Assembly: GCA_023078685.1 (NCBI GenBank)
Contig: JALGAS010000012.1
Location: 744,001 to 808,000, forward strand
Direction of reading: 5' to 3'
Source of the DNA: Neopestalotiopsis rosae
Taxonomy: Eukaryota; Ascomycota; Sordariomycetes; Amphisphaeriales; Sporocadaceae
Length of the DNA: 64,000 nucleotides
Below are positions 60,220 to 64,000 of the stretch, in pieces. Made by a program: the position numbers and the translations under genes. The notes beneath the pieces are model-generated. The model had not been told where the DNA came from. It saw nothing but the letters and a program-made list of their open reading frames with translations, and did no database searches. The stretch's first letter is position 1; every line of letters starts with the position of its first letter.

Positions 60220-63200
60220 TCCCAGAGTTGTGGGTTGCCAGACGAAGCAAGATGCTGAGTGGAGGGAGAAGTCGTTTAGACTGTTGTTCCTAGGAGCCTG
60301 CTTAAACGGAGGTAAACAGGGGAAGATGGACCTCAAAGTATCAAACCAAAAGTCTGATGAGAGGACGTCTTCTTTTGGAGGAGCGACTGAGCGCGTGGAG
60401 AAGCCTGCAAGTTGGGAAGGTTCTATCAGCATAATTGTTTGACACGATGCATGATTCCATTTTATGGTGATTTCCTCTTCTTGGGTCGCTCGATGCGGAA
60501 ATATGACCAACGGCTCAACATCAGACGCTTGTCTGACGAGACACGAGGCGGGGCCTGGTATTTATGTGGCATGCTGAATCCGGGGAAACTAGATCGTGGA
60601 ATGTGAATGGGCGTTGGGACTGTCCCAGCGAGACATCATGATTGAGGCGCGTGCGTTGTCACAGGCTACGGCACTGAGGAATGACAATCATTGACTCGGT
60701 GCCGTTTTCCTCTCTGCTTCAAGACGGTGTCGATCCCATTCGTCATTGCACCTCCACGATTGCCCAATAATGTCTCTCCCCACATCTTGACGATTTGGTG
60801 AAAATGCTCGGAAGAAAATCTGATTTACTTACAGGTTAGTGACTATAGTATCAGTACGACACGATGCCTATGGACTGAGTAATCGAGATCGAATCGTCGT
60901 TTGAGGCTAAAGAGAAGTGTACAGGCAATATTCCAGCAACTGTACAGGTACTCTTCAGTCCTTGTCGTAAACAACTGACGATGTGCGAATTCGACGTGCG
61001 GCGAAAGCAACAGTCGAAATGCGTAGAGTCGATTATCGTAGGCGAACGGCCGTTGTGCTAGCACGTAGGGCAATACAGAAAAGACACACAAAGACAAGTG
61101 TGTGGTTTAATCTGTATGGTTTGCAGCTTCCCCTTGTTCGACGTGGTTGGAACTATGCCGTGATTCCTTTGTCGATTCGCTTTGCCCGTTTGTTTTCTTC
61201 CAACTCCCATGCAACGAAATCACGACTAGGAGGGAAAGAAGAGACGGTGAGAGTCGTGGAGAGGAAGAAGAGGTGAGGTCGGATAAAAAGAAATAAAGCA
61301 ACCGCAATGCTATCTGATCCAGTCCAGGTCTGACGGTTGAATGTTGGATAGGTAGATTTGAATGGGTGCGTGTTGCAAAGCAAGAGACGGCAGGAAGGGG
61401 GGAGAGATAGGCGGAGGTGAGGGCAGGACGAGGACTAATATGGTCGGGGTGGAGGGCGCGGTCGTGGTAGTAGTAGGTTTTAGTGCGTGGTGTGGTTTTT
61501 GGCTTGGTTGCGCTAACTGGGGGGGGATCTTCTGTCGTACACTTTTTTTTTTTCCACACTCTCTTCCTTCTTCCACACAGTCACCAATATCGCTGCAACT
61601 AAATGGAGACAACGGGGACTAAGGCAAGTACGTACATCAAACCACTGTTGTTGAAAAAAAGGCCAACCCACCAGAAAGAGGAAGAAAGGTACTTGCGGAC
61701 AAGAGGTACTTCCCGTTGGGTGAGACTTGCGCGAGAGAGACGAGTGGGAGTAGCGGCGTATGTAGCGTACTGGGATCGCTGGATCCCCCTCAAACGAAGT
61801 CGAACTGGCGGGTTTGTAGACTGGCCTGGAGAAAAGACTGGGCCACCTGGGCATGGAGTGAGCGAGCGGCGCGGCGGACCAGGGTAAGGGATTCTAGCCT
61901 GCAGGCCCCCCATGCAAGCAGGAGGAAAAAATGCTTGGAGCTAAAAGAATACTTGGTTCTGAGCCCCCCAAGAAAGAAAAAATCCGTGCTGGACAGTGTA
62001 CAACAAAGGGAATCCACACCCCCGATTCAACCACTTGAGAGAAAACAGTATTTCTGTGATTTGAAACCACACTGTGACAAGTTGTTGGTGCTCTTGCTGT
62101 GCACCTTTCTAGAGAATCGTTGCATTTGACAACCATACGATGCCGCTGAAGCCTACCTGGTTCCAGCGTAGTTGTAAGGCCTGAGCTGAGGACTTCTCCA
62201 GGTCTCCCCAGCAATTGTAGCGTAAAAGTAATTTTGAGGGGAACTAGCAGCGATTTAGGCAATCAAACAATCATCAAGAAAAACGTTGGATCGCGGCAAG
62301 TGTCGTGACTTTGCTGGCCCCCGTATGTATTACATGGTACGGCCTGTACGGCCTGCTTCAGGTCATCCGGTTTCTCCTGGTGCTGCGTTTAAACTGTCTG
62401 AAGAGAAATCGATCATGAGAACAAGAGTGTGTCGCGTTGTTCATCAGGCTGCTACCAAGGCTTGCGCTCTATCTACATAACCTTGGAAGGTACCTGGCAG
62501 GGCAGTTTGGCCAGGGCATAGATTAGAAGACCGGTCAATGTAAAGCTGTTATCCTGGGAACCCATTCCTCGCCATTGGCATCCTACAATATCGCTTCGCC
62601 CTCCCGAGGCGCGACAAGACTTCTTGTGCGCCGTAAGCAGCAGAACAACATGGAACACTCGGATCATGATCGTGGGCCTGGCAAATAAGCCCAGGTCTGG
62701 CAACCCGGCACGGCCACGGGAATGGATTCTACAGGACGTCATCAGCCATCCGCCCGTCAGGCCACACAGTCTCGGCAGCCAATCCATCTGATGATTAGAT
62801 TCATCCGCATTGACCAGAACCAAGAGCACAAACACGCTTCCACGAGAACAACGCCATTCTATATGAGTGAAAGTAAATGAGTAATTGTATCAGATCTGAA
62901 GCATGCAACTAAAGTCAATATGCACGTTTTTGACAGGCGTTTATAGCCGTGTAGTCGACACAGTTTGAAAAATGAGAAAAGTTCAAAACCCTAGCTAGGA
63001 ATTTCCTCCTGAATGGGCACGAAACTGCGCTCAAAGAGTGGACAGCACCAAAAGGGCGGTCGGTCTCTTTGCTGATCATCAGTCTTGTTACCAGTCACAC
63101 ATGTTACCGCATCGATCGATCCCACTGGGACAGGGCTTTGAGAGGATTCAATCACTTTTCAGCACAGGAGAAAAAGGCAAACAGGCGCTGGAGTGGCTGG

Positions 63201-64000
63201 TCTTGCTCACGTTTTAATGGAGTGTAGTGCGTGGGACCGCCTGAAAAAGTGGCGTACAGGAGTTATTTTAGCGACATCAACGGCTTCAGCAGTGAGCCCA
63301 CTGCTTGCGACGCCCGCCAAAAGTACTTTGGGACAGCACGTCGAAATGACGTAGGTAACCTTTTTTCGATCTCTGGTTTATATAGCGGAGAGTTTTTTGT
63401 GACCCCGTCATTCAGCACACGCCAGATGGATTCAACGAGACACAGGCCACAGACTGCCATCAACAGAATCAATGCCTTGTCCTTACCTAGTACAATGGGG
63501 CCAAGCTGGGAGCGGTTTGTTACCTGAGCTTTCGACAAGGAGGGCGTGCCGTATATCGAACAATGTGGACGGGCCCTATATCAAGGTAGGGACGGATGCA
63601 AGCAACAATCCTGGCAACGCATGGAAGTCACCGTCGCTACTCGAAAGCTTTGTCTATTGACGACGGCCATGACGGATTCTCGGGTTTTGTCTGGCAGCAA
63701 CTATTCGAGTGGTCAATATGCCAAATGACATATTGGGTCACATATAAACTCTTGAGCGGAATAATAATATGGTCTTGGTAACCATCATCGTAATACTAGT
63801 CATTGGCGTGTGTATCGTAAGGTGGAAGCAGCAGAAACTCTGCAGAGAGCGATCCAACAGTCACTCCACTACTGCCATGGTTCAATGACTTGCAGATGGA
63901 TGGACTATCTAGGCCAAAACTACATGTATTCCCCAGAATCACTTACTGTTTATGGTTTCCGTGCAGCACAAACATCTCACCCCCGGATTGTCCGGCATGG
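60220..64000. other. Long upstream region of the PP1 subunit gene and unassigned right end
   Basis: 60220 to about 61620 is GA/CT-rich, as expected for a long promoter and leader of the minus-strand PP1 subunit gene. From 61620 to the right edge, overlapping short frames occur on both strands, none with a domain, signal peptide or splice chain. No gene is called. Confidence 0.35.

Overview
The window looks like nuclear DNA of a filamentous ascomycete, probably a sordariomycete. That placement is an inference from gene content and intron style, not from a marker gene. The support is: introns mostly of 45-110 nt with GTAAGT-type donors, CTAAC/CTGAC branch sites and CAG/TAG acceptors; a strong C-ending codon preference in the highly expressed genes; mitochondrial presequences on eukaryotic enzymes; and fungal families such as a class I terpene cyclase, a velvet-like protein, the Mae1/Ssu1-type transporter family and CCC1. 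Genes are spaced 1-7 kb apart, with no operons, CRISPR arrays or bacterial features.

Layout. 1-203 is the 3' end of a Cys-containing gene. 1079-4026 holds a ketoreductase-type SDR and, tail to tail with it, a five-exon sesquiterpene-synthase-type cyclase. This is the best candidate for a small secondary-metabolite locus. 4.4-9.4 kb is an accessory stretch: a decayed frame interrupted by TGA codons, weak orphan ORFs, an orphan acidic protein whose only intron is mostly a four-copy 20-bp tandem repeat, and an 87-aa secreted eight-cysteine protein. 11.6-16.5 kb carries a secreted acid phosphatase (with a GC-AG intron), a CCC1 vacuolar metal transporter, and a single-pass membrane protein with a Gly/Pro/Met-rich tail. 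21.1-22.5 kb is a TDT-family transporter. 27.8-34.4 kb carries a large secreted subtilase, an SDR with a second GC-AG intron and a mitochondrial-looking N-terminus, and a mitochondrial D-lactate dehydrogenase of eight exons. 36.1-40.0 kb has a velvet-like protein and the mitochondrial BolA protein (Bol3-like). 47.2-54.2 kb is the complete cytosolic acetyl-CoA carboxylase (2282 aa). 54.7-60.2 kb has a small secreted peptide with a six-cysteine knottin spacing, an alpha/beta hydrolase, and a glycogen-targeting PP1 regulatory subunit with an RVxF motif and a CBM21 domain. The rest, up to the right edge, shows no gene I can support.

Functionally the window mixes core metabolism (fatty-acid precursor supply by ACC, lactate oxidation, Fe-S handling by Bol3, vacuolar iron/manganese storage, glycogen control) with nutrient acquisition and secretion (acid phosphatase, subtilase, small cysteine-rich proteins) and a likely terpene step. 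I could run no database search. Exon structures were assembled by hand from splice signals and reading-frame continuity; where exon sums are given they divide by three and end at a stop.
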